Origin: Rhizomys pruinosus
Taxonomy: Eukaryota > Chordata > Mammalia > Rodentia > Spalacidae
Length of the DNA: 64,000 bases
Assembly: GCA_009823505.1 (NCBI GenBank)
Contig: VZQC01000258.1
Span: 959,386 to 1,023,385, forward strand
Direction of reading: 5' to 3'
Part shown: piece by piece, positions 43,900 to 55,114 of the stretch
Numbering within the stretch: position 1 is the stretch's first letter
Layout of the letters: every line of letters begins with the position of its first letter
Made by a program: the position numbers and the translations under genes
The notes under the pieces: model-generated
Seen by the model: the letters and a program-made list of their open reading frames with translations, nothing else
Databases searched by the model: none
What the model was told of the DNA's origin: nothing

Positions 43900-44213
43900 T
43901 TTCCAGCTATACCCCTGACAGAGGATAATGTCTAGGACACACAAAGAACTCAAAAAACAAAATTAAATAAGTCAATCAAATGTGGACTATAGAGCTGAGC
44001 AGGGAATTCTTCATAGGTTTTTTTTTTTCCAGACTTTCATGCAAGCAAGCATGACATCATCAGAGTTTTTCTCTTTTATGATCCTATTTTTTAATATTTT
44101 TCTTGCCTTGTTATACAGCACAGGTGTAGAGATCAAAGGGCACCTTGAAGATTCAGTTCTCTCCTTCCAACTGCCATGTGAGTCCTAGCTATCAAACTGA
44201 GGTGGTCTGGATC
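43897..44213. other. Diverged flank, possible SINE remnants
   Basis: An L1-like 'caaagaactcaaaaaacaaa' piece (about 43,943) and 'ctgagcagggaattcttcat' suggest remnants of an old ORF2 fragment. The end 'agctatcaaactgaggtggtct' with 'ggcaagcacctt' looks like a decayed B2/B3 SINE. Not defined well enough to call. Confidence 0.35.
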
Positions 44214-44228
44214 GGTGGCAAGCACCTT

Positions 44229-47200
44229 CATTATTTTTTTACTTCTTTTTCTTTATTTTTTAACAATAAGTAATAATTTGTGAGTACAAGCATCCTTCAT
44301 GTAAAACCAATTTGCAAGCAGTTGTGCCCAAACCCACACAGCCCAAGGGTCACACCATCCAGCTGGGGGGGGGGGTTGTATGTACAATCAAGTTGATCAG
44401 TGTCCAGTCTATATTGCTGTAGTTTTGCCATTCACCGCCATCGCAGCCCTTACATTCTACCACGTCCCCTCTTCGGAAGATTGTTACCTAGACTTAGAAA
44501 TGGTGCACAGGTGGACAAGAAGCAAAAGAGTCTACTTTCTCTGGAGCTGTCGTTTTGGACTCTGGTCAATTCTGGCTGTTTCCTTTCATGGGCTGACAGT
44601 TTGTCCAGGAATAATCTTCAATCCTACTAATGAAGCACAAGCAATTAGATATATAGGAATTTAAACATTAATAATTGTTATGGTAGGTTACATTGGTATA
44701 GAGACAGATGTTTGGATGGTATGTTAATCCACGAATTATGTTTTTTTCTCTAAAAAATGACAGGGTCTTACTGTGGCTTATACCATCTCCTAACCACTAG
44801 AGGATGTAAGTTTGTGGCATCAGCCATGGGTTATTCCTCCAAGGAGAGAGCTAATAACCAATTAGATTTGGGATATACAGACATATGGCTGCCACTGCTG
44901 CACACTATTTCCAGGCAGGTGAGGTGTAGCTGGTGCTGACAGAGGAGTCTTGCTTGACTCAAGGAGACCAATATTTGCTTTATTGGTTTAGTGGCCTTTG
45001 GTAACACTCTCTGGTATTCCAGAGACCAACTGTACACTTGCAAGTGCAGTCTCAATACATCTTTCCCATGCTTTCATCAGGTCTTCAACAGCAGGGCTTT
45101 ATCACCTCTCTTCTTGCAGGTATCCCATTTACAGGCAAGAAGCCTTTACCTTTTGGTGGGGCTTGGATCCCCTGGCCAACATCTCCTTGGTAGAATAATC
45201 CATTGCTGATATCAGAGCTCTCCTGTATTAAAATATTTTGCTTAAATGCACAGCTTAAGGAGACTTTAGTATTATATTTGGTTCTGAATAGAGAGTAATC
45301 CTTTTCACAGTTCCTATGTCTATTAGTCAATTAAAGAAGGCAGTTTTACCAGTTTTATAAGAGATTACCTCTATAACAGTTGGCTCCAATTTACAGTTAG
45401 AGAATGACCTCATCATTATCATATTCCTCCTTGTTCTATGAAGAGGAGGTAAGAAAGTCTCTCGTATTAAAACTATGTGGCACCTAGAAGGTAAGTTTCA
45501 TTAGGACTCATTATAAACAGTTGTTACAAGTAGGATCCACAGAGGGGTTTGATGCCTGTAGCAGTCTGAGGCTTTTCTTCCTTTCAATGTTCAGATGGGC
45601 CAACCTTTCTGCTGGCACTTCCTGGTACATCCTACACAATGCAAATCTGTATCTCTTCTTTCTCAGTCATTAAGTTGGTGATGCTTTGACCTGTGGGAAC
45701 ATACAAATCTTTTCACGGAATTAGTTTTAAGATTTAAATTGCAAAGTTTTTGACAAAAAGGTTTCATATGTATCTGTATCCCCCCTTTTTATTTTAGGTT
45801 TTTATTTTTTGACCCATGAGTCTCAGGAAGGCAGTTGTAGTGCACATACCTATAGGCAGGAATCAAGATTTCATCAAATTCACCCAAGCTGTTTTGGGTG
45901 ACTGTATGTCATCAACTTGGGAAACAAACTTAATTCCTTAAGTTAAATCATCCTACAGGTAAAAGAGAATGCTACAAGATGATACTGTACAACAGAAAAA
46001 TTATAGAGAACATTTGTATATGCCAATCCCAGAGTTCTTGTTATACAGATTTCAAGTAAAACAAGTGTGGACAACAACAATTTATATTTCCAATTAACTC
46101 AGATGCATTACCGTTTTTTATCAAAACCTTTAAACTAATGTTGTTTATATATACACATACATATACACATGTTGTTAAATATACACATATTTACTTTTAC
46201 TAAGTCCTAAAATACCATGTAACCTGTAGACAGAGTCTGGGCAAAACTGGATACTTGTTGAACTCAGGTCAATTAAATATACATTAAACAAATATAGACT
46301 CATGTCCCTCTCCCGCCCCTCCCACCCCTCCCGATTCACCATTTCCGTCAGTTTTCTCATGCAGTCTTTCTATTGTTGTTCTTTTAATATGCATCCCTCT
46401 CCACAAGAAATATTTACAACTGGGTTATTGGCGCTAGCCTCCACAGGTGAGGGATACCATTCATCGTTTGTTTTTCTGGGACTGTGTTACTTCACTTAAT
46501 GTAATATCTTCTAGCTCCATCCATTTACCTGCAAAGTTCATGATGTTGTCTTTCTTTACTGCTCCATAGAACTCCATTGTGTACATGTCTATCCACTCGT
46601 CAGTTGAGGGGCATTTGGGTTGGTTCCAGCTTTTTGCTATTGTGAACACAGCTGCAATATAGCTGTGCATGTATTTCTGCAGTAAGATGAGTCTTGTGGT
46701 TATATACCCAGGAGTGGTATGACTCGGTCAAATGGCAAGCTCATTTTGAGTCTTCCAATGGTTCTCCACACTGCTTTCCATAGTGGCTGTACAAGCTTAC
46801 ATTCCCACCAGCAATGGATGAGTGTTCCCCTTTCCCCACAACCTCTCCAGCACTTGATATTGTTTGTTTTCTTGATCCTGGCCAGTCTTATCAGAGTGAG
46901 ATGATATCTTAGAATGCTCTTAATTTGCATTTCCCTAATTATCAGAGATGTTGAACAGTTTTTAAGATGTTTCTCAGCCATCACTAATTCCTCCTCTGTG
47001 AACTCTCTATTCAGTTCTTTGCTCCATCTTTTGAGTGATTCATTTGTTTTCTTTCTTCTTTGTTTTATGAGTAGCTTGTATACTCTGGAAATTAATGCTT
47101 TGTCAGATGTATCTGCAGTGAAGGTTTCCTCCCACTCTGTGGGTTTTCTCTTCACTTCCTTTATTGAGTCTTTTGATATACAGAAGCTTTTGAGTTTAAT

Positions 47201-48319
47201 GAGGTCCCATTTGTCAATTGTCGATCTTTTTTCTTTTCTAAATTGTATTTATTTTTGTATGTGTATGAGTGTACTGTCTGCATGTAGGTCTGTGTACCCG
47301 TGTCTTGCAGTGCCGCGGAGGTCAGAAGAGGGTCTTGGATTCCCCTGGAACTGGAGTTCTCCTGGAATTGGAGTTACAGATGGTTCTCAGACACTATGTG
47401 AGTGCTGGGGATTGAACCCAGGTCCTCTACAAGAGCAGTCCGTGCTCTTAACCGCTAGGCCATCTCTCCAGCCCCCGATCTTATTTCTTGTACAGCTGCT
47501 GTCTGGTTTGGAAGCTTTTCCTATGACTATGTCTTGTAGTCTGCTGCCAAGTTTTTCTTCTATCACCTCCAAAGTTTTGGGTTTCACGTTGAGGTCTTTG
47601 ATCCATCTGGAATTGACTTTTGTACAGGGCGAGAGGTAGGGGTTTAATTTTATTCTTCTACAGGTGGTGATCCAGTTTTGCCAACACCATACTGAAGATG
47701 CTGTCTTTCCTCCATTGTGTCTTCTTGGCCCCCTTGTCAAATATGAGGTGGCTGAAATCCTGTGTGAATCAGGTTTGGATCTCAGGTCATGTATGCCATT
47801 GGTCTTAATTGGTCTGTTTTTGTGCCAGTACCAAGCCTTTGTTTTTGTATGACTATTAGCCTTTAGTACATAGTTTGTCTGTCTGATAGGTGATCCCCCT
47901 GTGACTTGCGCATTTTCACTCAGGTTTGCTTTGGCGATTCGGGGTCTTTGTTTTATTCCAAATTGAAATTTGAGGATTTTTTTCCCCAATCCTGTTTTTA
48001 AAGAAGCTCTTGGGGATTTTGAGTGGGATTGCAATTAAATCTGTACATGACTTGGAGGCAGAATGGACACTTTACGTATATGTATTCCTAATCCATGACA
48101 TGAGGTTTTGCCATCTTCGAATATCTTCTCAATCTCCTTCTTCTGGGGTTTAAAATTTTTGTTGTAGAGATCCTTGGTGTCTTTGGTTAGGTTTGTTCCT
48201 AGGTATTTTATTGTTTTTGAGGCTATTGTGAGTGGGAAGGTCTCCTTGTATTCCTTCTTCAGTTGCTTATTGTTGGTGTAAAGAAAGGCTACTGATTTTT
48301 CTAGATTTATTTTGTATCT
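44229..48319 (-). mobile_element. TSD-flanked L1 with long 3' UTR
   Basis: A single insertion bounded by the 15-bp duplication 'ggtggcaagcacctt' (44,214-44,228 and 48,320-48,334). On the minus strand it starts inside RT after the catalytic core (YKINLEKSVAFLYTNN, about 48,310). It runs through the thumb and C-terminal domain (CWRGCGERG, HCWWECK at about 46,790-46,870; 47,155-46,700 open) to the ORF2 stop (TAG complement at 46,434-46,436). It then has a 2.2-kb 3' UTR ending at the internal A-rich site ('ttaacaataagtaataattt' near 44,260). It lacks the final purine-rich terminus. A young B2 interrupts it at 47,236-47,475. The UTR matches 14,998-17,140 closely. Confidence 0.93.
47236..47475 (-). 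mobile_element. Young B2 SINE inside L1
   Basis: Minus-strand B2, target duplication 'cgatct' plus T-rich ('cgatcttttttctt' at 47,222-47,235, 'cgatcttatttctt' at 47,476-47,489). Promoter half intact apart from scattered CpG decay. Confidence 0.95.
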
Positions 48320-48334
48320 GGTGGCAAGCACCTT

Positions 48335-49165
48335 TAAACACAGCCATCTTGCCAGTCTTTTATGATATTCATAACAGATTAATACTGCTCTCCTAAGTTG
48401 GAAAACTATTTCCAAGAAGATATTTTATTGGTATGAACCTGTCTCACAATATGATACCCGAATTTCCCCAAATCAAGCAGTCTAGGAAAAAGGAAGAGTG
48501 CCCAAGATGGAAATCATAGTCTTATTTTCATCAAGGGTGTGCCTTCCTTCCATGAACAATATTGTCACTAGAAGTTAATAGAGTCATACATTAATTCTAG
48601 CCAACATTCAAGGGGATTCAACACCAGCATGAATACTGATGCTCACTCATCCTGAGGGAGGTTTTAAAAAGCTGTTTTCTGCACATAAGATCCTTATGCT
48701 GTTTTCATAACAGTGCATACATAAAGCAAGGCTATATGTGGATGCCTTTATACAGTAGAAGCAGAAAATGAGAAATTATTGATAAGAGCTACAAAATGTT
48801 AGTTACACAAAATGAGTAAACCCTGAGAATCTAATGTACAACATAACAATCATAATGAGTAATTTTGTAGTGTATGTTTGAATCATTCTAAGAAGGTTGC
48901 TTTCTTTAAATGCTTTCATCAAAAGAAAGAAAATGGTAACAAAGTTACATAGTGACTGACTTATTGATTGACTGATGAAGAGTTTGTGACCAACAATCTC
49001 AGAACTTATCTCTGTAATTCTTTAAGGAACAATAGTCTGATATTTGATAATGTAATGTTTAAGGAAACTAGAAATCTTAATGAGTTTAAATGACAACTAT
49101 GTGTATATAGTTTTAATGTTATTATTTAATTTGGAAACATATTCAATAAAACTTGTTAAAATTTA
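48335..49165. other. No recognisable feature
   Basis: AT-rich sequence with no SINE, LTR or L1 landmark and no protein-like frame. Confidence 0.4.
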
Positions 49166-49169
49166 AAAA

Positions 49170-49720
49170 AAGATCCTCATGGTCTCTTCAGGGTCTGTGA
49201 TGGTATCTTCTTTGTTTCTGATGTTGGTCATTTATATCTTCCATATTTTCAGGATAGTCAAAGTTTATTGATGGTATTCATACTTTAAAAGAAACAACTT
49301 TTATTTTGTTGAATATTTTCTTCATTCCTTTCTATTTTCAATGTAATTGGTGTCTAGAATTATGATTATTTTTTCTCTTGTTGTTTTTGTAGCTTAGTTG
49401 TCTCTTTTCATTGATTTATCCTGATTAACATCTAGATATCAATTTTAGGATTTTCTTTGTTGCTAATTCAAACTTTTGATGACATATATATCTTTTGTCT
49501 ATACAAATCATTACTAAGTGCAAATACACTTAAAATATGCCACAGTTTTATGTTAATTTGGCTGGAAACATGCTTCTATGCTCCTGGATGCTCCTGTTTG
49601 ATACATGGATTCTTTGGAAATTATCTTAGTTCAAAATATTTGGAGAATTTCCACTTTTCTTTCTATTATTGATGCTACTGAAATTCTGCTGAGCATACTT
49701 GTATATCACTATCTCCTATG
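49170..49720 (-). mobile_element. Ancient L1 fragment (endonuclease-RT linker)
   Basis: Minus-strand L1 signature in strongly decayed form: 'gggtctgtgatggtatcttc', 'tttctgatgttggtcattt', 'aaaagaaacaacttttattt', 'ttgttgctaattcaaac'. The same order in the young copy is at 40,190-39,900. Confidence 0.6.
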
Positions 49721-49739
49721 TACTGAGGATTTCTTTCTT

Positions 49740-49995
49740 AATATTTTTGAAAATTATTAAGTGAATTATTGTGTATTTCATGCAGAACATCTTAATATTC
49801 TTTATATACCTTTTCTCATTGGAGCATTCCCATAACCCACCCCCTGAAATTTCATGCAGTCTGCCATTTGCGTTAAAGCCTATCAAGTTAGTGTCCCCAG
49901 GCATCTCTCAGTATAAATTCATCCACTGGGGATGAGTTAGCCTATCTAGAGTCCCTCCCTTTAAGAAGATCTGCTGTTCCTCACTCAGCAGTAAT
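49740..49995 (-). mobile_element. Old L1 3' UTR fragment
   Basis: Complement of an older rodent L1 3' UTR: poly-T side 'gtgaattattgtgtatttca', C-rich 'aacccaccccctga', then 'ccctttaagaagatctgctg' and 'cagctgccaatag'. Same broad type as 18,329-18,955. Confidence 0.55.
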
Positions 49996-50027
49996 CAGCT
50001 GCCAATAGATTGGATCTGCTGCCCATT

Positions 50028-50232
50028 TATTTTTCTTTTATATGTATGAGTGTATTGCCTGTATGTATGTAAGTGTACCTATGTCATGCACCCACAGAGG
50101 TGGGATAGAAGGGCATAGGATCCCCTGGAACTGGAGTTATAGATGATTGTTAGCTGTCATGTCGGTACTGGGAACTGAACCCAGGTCCCCTGCAAGAGCA
50201 GACAGACTTCTTAACTGCTGAGCATCTTTAGA
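50028..50232 (-). mobile_element. B2/B3-type SINE
   Basis: Minus strand: 'tatatgtatgagtgtattgc', 'gatcccctggaactggagtt', 'actgggaactgaacccaggt', 'cttaactgctgagcatct'. Older copy. Confidence 0.85.
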
Positions 50233-50284
50233 GTTCTGAGGATTTCTTTTTAGACTCTTTTTGTTGCTGTTTTATTTTGTTGTT

Positions 50285-50432
50285 GTTGTTGTTTTTAGAT
50301 GGAGTCTAACTATTTACTCTTCTCAGGCCTGAAACTTGCTATGTAGACTTGTCTGGCCTCAAACTCACAGAGATCCTCTAGCTTCTGCCTCAATAGTTGC
50401 TGGGCCTAAAGGTGTGGCCACTGTGCCTGGCC
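50285..50432 (-). mobile_element. B1 SINE, diverged
   Basis: Minus-strand B1: 'agatggagtctaactattta', 'gtagacttgtctggcctcaa', 'tgcctcaatagttgctgggc', 'gccactgtgcctggcc'. Confidence 0.8.
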
Positions 50433-50444
50433 TGTTTCATTTTT

Positions 50445-50520
50445 TTATTTTAATTTTTTGAGTCAGGGTCATGCTATATAGTCCAGGCTAGCCTTGATCT
50501 TGTTACCCTTGTATTCTTTC
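50445..50520 (-). mobile_element. B1 SINE 3' fragment
   Basis: 'ttttttgagtcagggtcatg' and 'tagtccaggctagccttgat' are the first ~75 bp of a minus-strand B1, cut where the CT repeat begins. Confidence 0.65.
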
Positions 50521-50536
50521 TCTTAAGTAACACTTT

Positions 50537-50538
<2 letters not shown>

Positions 50539-50605
<67 letters not shown>

Positions 50606-50609
50606 CTCT
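50539..50609. repeat. (CT)n microsatellite
   Basis: CT units with a short CTGT interruption around 50,581-50,592. A pyrimidine-rich shoulder continues to about 50,640. Confidence 0.96.
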
Positions 50610-50788
50610 TCCTCCTCCTTCCCTTCTTCCTCTCTCTTCCAGTACTGTTGAGTTCCATTAAACAGCAAACATATTTTATTGTCATTTCATTTTATTAGCA
50701 TATATTAACTCAGAATATTTATTATGACAGTTTTCTTTTTTGGAAATCATTTTTTGTTGAATTCTTTTTAAAAAACATTTGTTTATTT

Positions 50789-50796
50789 GGTGTGTG

Positions 50797-50831
<35 letters not shown>

Positions 50832-50862
50832 GTGTCTGTGTGTGTCTGTGTGTGTCTGTGTG
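50789..50862. repeat. (GT)n microsatellite
   Basis: GT repeat with one TTTG and three TCTG interruptions, the last giving an 8-bp GTGTGTCT higher-order unit. It forms the AT/GT tail side of the adjacent minus-strand SINE. Confidence 0.96.
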
Positions 50863-50865
50863 TTG

Positions 50866-51000
50866 GGACTCATTCCTGAAGGTCTGAGAATAGCCCGCAG
50901 AAATAGGTTCTTCTCTTCTGTCTTGTGAGTCCTGTGGATCAGACTCAGGTCTCAGGCTCAAAGGTGAGTGCTTCTACCCACTGATCCATCTCACCAGCTT
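50866..51000 (-). mobile_element. B3-type SINE
   Basis: Minus strand: 'gttcttctcttctgtcttgt', 'ggatcagactcaggtctcag', 'tacccactgatccatctcac' 'cagctt'. The tRNA-like half is recognisable. Confidence 0.72.
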
Positions 51001-51002
51001 GC

Positions 51003-51212
51003 ATTTTCTTTTTCATTATTATGTATTTATTTGTGTGTATGTGAATGTGTAGATATGTGGGTACACAAGTGGCTCAGCATATATAGATAGAGATCAGAGG
51101 CAGCTCGTGGGAGTTGGTTCTTTCCTTTCTACCATCTCGGTGCCAAGATCCAACTCATAATATCAGTTAGGTGACAAGAACCTTAACAAACTGGGCTGTC
51201 TCTCTGGGCCTC
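51003..51212 (-). mobile_element. B3-type SINE
   Basis: Minus strand: 'atgtatttatttgtgtgtat', 'agatcagaggcagctcgtgg', 'gagttggttctttcc', 'gccaagatccaactcataat', 'actgggctgtctctctggg'. It sits tail-to-head with the preceding SINE. Confidence 0.75.
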
Positions 51213-51354
51213 ATTATGACATTTTAATACACATATAAAATGTGTTTTTATCATATTAATTCCAACATTTCCGTGTTTCATCTCCCTCTCCCCCTCAGCA
51301 GCCCCTTCCTCTTCCAGAATAGTCTCCATTGTCCTTTCTTTTGTTTTGATTTTT

Positions 51355-51515
51355 CTTTTTTTCTTTTTCTTTTGACTTTTGGATACAGTCTTACTTCATA
51401 GCCCAAGGCAGCCTAGAACTGGTTATATATCCCAGGATGGACTCAAACCTATGATTTTCCTCCTGTTTTAGCATCCCAAATCTTGGGATTATAGGCATCA
51501 GCCACCACATCCAAT
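51355..51515 (-). mobile_element. B1 SINE, old
   Basis: Minus strand: pyrimidine-rich start, 'gatacagtcttacttcatag', 'gatggactcaaacctatg', 'agcatcccaaatcttgggat', 'ggcatcagccaccacatc'. Considerably diverged. Confidence 0.7.
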
Positions 51516-51539
51516 TAAATGTGTTTGGTTAGAAATTTA

Positions 51540-52480
51540 GAGAAAAAAATGGAATATATCTTCTGTGTCTGCCAATGTGACACAATTTCATTCTTATTTA
51601 AGACCGAATAAAACTGCATTTTGTGTGTATATACATATATATACATATACACATACATGCCACATTCTCTATCCAACCATCTGTTGATGGGTATCCAGGT
51701 TAATTCCATAATTTGGCTATTGTGAATAGTGTCATAGTAAACACAAAAATGCAGGTATAGCTACTGTATATATCTACTTTGATTCCTTTGGAGATATATA
51801 CATACATATATATGTATGTATCTAGGAGTGGAATAACTGTATCATACTGTTGATTGTTAATTTGTAGTCTCTTGACAAATCCCTACAATGATTTACACAG
51901 TGCCTGTAGTAACTTATTTTGTCATTAACAATGCTATCCTAGTCTGGTTTCTGTTGCTATAATAAAATGGGCCAGAAGCAACTTGGGAAGGAAGAGGTTT
52001 ATCTGGCTCCAGTCTATCATCATGGGAAACCAAGGCAGGAACCCCAAGGCAAGAACTAAGGCAGAGACCATTGAGGAATGCTGCTACCTGGCTTGCTTCC
52101 TCAGGTGTGCTCAGCTTGCTGTCTTATACAACCCAGGACCACCTGCCCAGGAATGGCACCATCCACAGTAGGCTGAGCTGTCTCACATTAACCAAGAATC
52201 AAGAAAATGTCACATGCATATGCCCACAGGCCAGTCTGATACACCTGCGCTAGCATTTGCTGTTCATTTTCTTGATGATGTATTTCTTACTATGATGATG
52301 CCTCAATGTAGTTTTGATTTGCATTTCCTGATAGAAAAGAATATATTATATTTTTTCATTATTTATTGGCTATCTGTATTTCTTCTTCTGAACAACGTAA
52401 GTTCATTTGCCCATTTATTTATTTGTTAATTTTTATAGTTCTATTTAAATTATTTTTTCTCTTTGATTTGTTTATTTTAA
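51540..52480 (-). mobile_element. Ancient L1, split by an LTR
   Basis: Minus-strand ORF2 C-terminal end in ancient form: 'ccaaccatctgttgatgggt', 'tttggctattgtgaatagtg', 'aggagtggaataactgtatc', 'atttacacagtgcc', and, after the LTR at 51,941-52,255, 'tagttttgatttgcatttcc', 'tattggctatctgtatttct'. A perfect 24-bp palindrome lies at 51,798-51,821. Confidence 0.78.
51941..52255 (-). mobile_element. ERVL-MaLR-like LTR (MT type), minus
   Basis: Complement of the 59,464-59,865 layout: 'ggtttctgttgctataataa', 'aagcaacttgggaaggaaga', 'ggcaggaaccccaaggcaag', 'cagagaccattgaggaatgc', 'cttatacaacccaggaccac' (TATAAG complement) and 'gcccacaggccagtctgata'. Inserted in ancient L1. The U3 end is truncated. 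Confidence 0.6.
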
Positions 52481-52489
52481 GGGATTCTA

Positions 52490-54600
52490 CAATATAATAG
52501 CACAGTTGTTTTCAGATAACATTGACATTACTCAGTTTGCTGTACAATTAGGTAATTGGTGCATTTTTTTCGAAGTGAGCCAAATTATTAAGCATAAGCA
52601 ATGAATGTAAGTAACATTCATGTAAAACCAATTTGCAAGTATCTATGTCCAAATTTTGAACAACCCAAGGTTTCCATAGTCCAGTTGGAGAAGCTTGTAT
52701 GCACAAACATGTTGATCAAATCGGAGTCCAGTCTATATTGATGTAGTCTCACGATTCACCCCAATTTCTCTGCAGCCCTTACATTCTACCATGCCTCCTC
52801 TTCCAGAAGTCGTTCCCTAGGCTTTGAGAAAGGGGCACAAGTGGGTGAGAAGCAAAACCATCTATTTTCTCTGGAGATGTCATTTTGGACTCTAGTCTAT
52901 TCAGGTTGTTACCCTTCATGGGTTGACAGCTTATCCAGTGATACCTTTTTAATCCTACTAACAAAGCACAAGCAATTGGATGTACAGGCATTTCAGCAGT
53001 ATTAATTATTATGGCAAGCTAAGCTGTGAGCATAGACACAGATGCTTGGATGGTATGCTAATGCCCAAACTGTGATTTCTCTATAAAGAGTGACAAGTTC
53101 TTATTGTGGCTTATAACATCTCCTAACCACTAGATGACATAAGCTTGTGGCATCCACTGTGAGTTATTCCTCCAAGGAGAGAGCTAATAGCCAATTAGAT
53201 TTGGGATACATAGACACATGGCTGCCACTGTTGCACAGTATCTCCAGGCAGTTGAGGTGTAGCTGATACTGATGGAGGAGACTTGCTTGTCTCAAGGAGA
53301 CCAGTATTTTGCTGTATTGCTTTAGTGGCCTTTGGTAACACTCTCTGGCATTTCAGAGGCCAGTTGTACATTAGCAAGTGATATCTCAAAACATTTTTTC
53401 ATGCTCACACCATGTCTTTCACAACAGGGACTTTCTCCTTGCATATATCCCACTTATAAGCAAAAGACCTTTATAATTTTGTGGGGTTTGAATCCCCTAG
53501 CCAACATCTTCTAGGCAGAATAATTCATTGCTGATGTCAGAACTTTCCTGTACTAATATATTTTGCTTAATTACACAGCTTATAATGACTTTGCTACTGA
53601 ATTTGCCTCTAAATAAAGAATTATCCTTTCACAGTTCCTATGCCTATCAGCTAATTAAAAATGATAGTTATGCCTGTTTTATACAAAATTACTACTATAA
53701 CAGTTGGCTCTAGCTTACAGTTAGGGAATGACTTCATTACCATCATGTTTTTCTTTTTCCTATAAAGAGGAGAGGTAGGAAGGTTTCTCAGCATCTGAAA
53801 TGTAAATTTTGTTAGGGCCTATTATAAGCACTTCACCCCAATAGAATTCAGAGAGATGCTCAGTGTCTGTGACTCAGGCAGTCTGAGGTTCCTCTTTATT
53901 TAATGTTCAGATGGGTCAGCCTCTCTGCTGGCATTTCCCAGTCCATCCTGCAAAGCCAAAAGTTGTACGTTTTCAGGCATTTAGATTGGTGTTTTTACCT
54001 GTGGGAACATACAAATCTTCTCCCATTGTTAGTTTCAAGATCTCAAAATTGAAAATTTATCAAAAGGTTTGTAACAGAGAGTTTTCCATTTGTATCCCAG
54101 AAGGGATACTACCCCACCTCCCACCTCCCTCTTTTTGTTTTTTAGATTTTTATGTTTTGACCTATAGATGCCCAAGTTGTATTACACATACCTATAAACA
54201 GGAGCCAAGGCATAAGTTTTCATTAAATTTACACAAACTGTTTCTCATTGACTGTATGCTACTTATTCAGGAAGTAAATTTTAAAACTTAATTCTTTAAA
54301 TTGTCCTACAAGTAAAAGAAAGTGTTATAATGTGATATTGTATAACTCAGAAAAATATAGAGACCATTTGTGTACATTAACCCCAAAGTTATTGTTGGAA
54401 GTTAAATTCATATTATAAATAAAACAATTAACATTTTATATTCCCAATTAATTCAAATGTATTATTACTTTCATCAAAGCCTACAACCAAATTTAACTAA
54501 TCTAAACATTTCACTAAGCCTTAAAATATCCTATAATATGTGGACAAAGTTTGGGCAGAGTTGAGTACCTGCCAAATAAATTTTACCCAATATACACTTT
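52490..54600 (-). mobile_element. Older L1 long 3' UTR copy with different end
   Basis: The segment 52,600-54,600 is a minus-strand, clearly older copy of the long 3' UTR (order as in 44,260-46,310). After its 3' side the minus strand does not show the purine-rich terminus. Instead it reads 'accaattacctaattgtac' (52,540-52,558 complement) and 'gaaaacaactgtgctatta' (52,500-52,518), the sequence that starts the short 3' UTR at 17,857. There is no ORF2 at its right end. Confidence 0.75.
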
Positions 54601-54728
54601 GCTCTTTAAAGCGATATGATTAGACTGTGACTTCAGAGAAATCAAGTCCATTAACTTATATGGTTTATTTTGTATTTCTGTGTAAATCTCTACTGTAATA
54701 CCTCTCTATGTAAATATATGTCATTTTT

Positions 54729-54970
54729 TAATTTATTTTTCTCTATGTGTATGAATGTTCAGTCTGCATGCAGGTCTGTGTACCCTTGTCATGAAATGCC
54801 GCAGAGGTCAGAAGAGGGTGTCGTATTCCCCTGGAAGTGGAGTTCTCCTGGAATTAGAGTTTCAGAACCAGTTTCAGGTTCACAGCCACAATGTGGGTGC
54901 TGGGTATCGAACCTGGGTCCTCTGCAAGAGCAGTCGGCACTCTTAACTGCTAGACCATCTCTATAGCCCG
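54729..54970 (-). mobile_element. Young B2 SINE
   Basis: Minus-strand B2 with promoter half, target duplication 'aatatatgtcattttt' / 'aatatatgttattttt' at 54,713-54,728 and 54,971-54,986. Carries an extra 'ccagtttcaggttc'-like insertion near 54,870. Confidence 0.93.
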
Positions 54971-55114
54971 AATATATGTTATTTTTAAGTATACCCTTTT
55001 AAACTGGAAATCTTACAGAGTGGATTTTAATGACTATCTTCCTCCAAGCCCTTGGCCTTCTTCAGGCTTGGCATGAAAACCTGCTTTAAAGACTTTTCAG
55101 TATCTAGCTCCTTT

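Noticed and set aside
46914..47639. A 241-codon plus-strand frame
   Set aside because: It is antisense to L1 ORF2 and includes the inserted B2. The true coding history is on the other strand.
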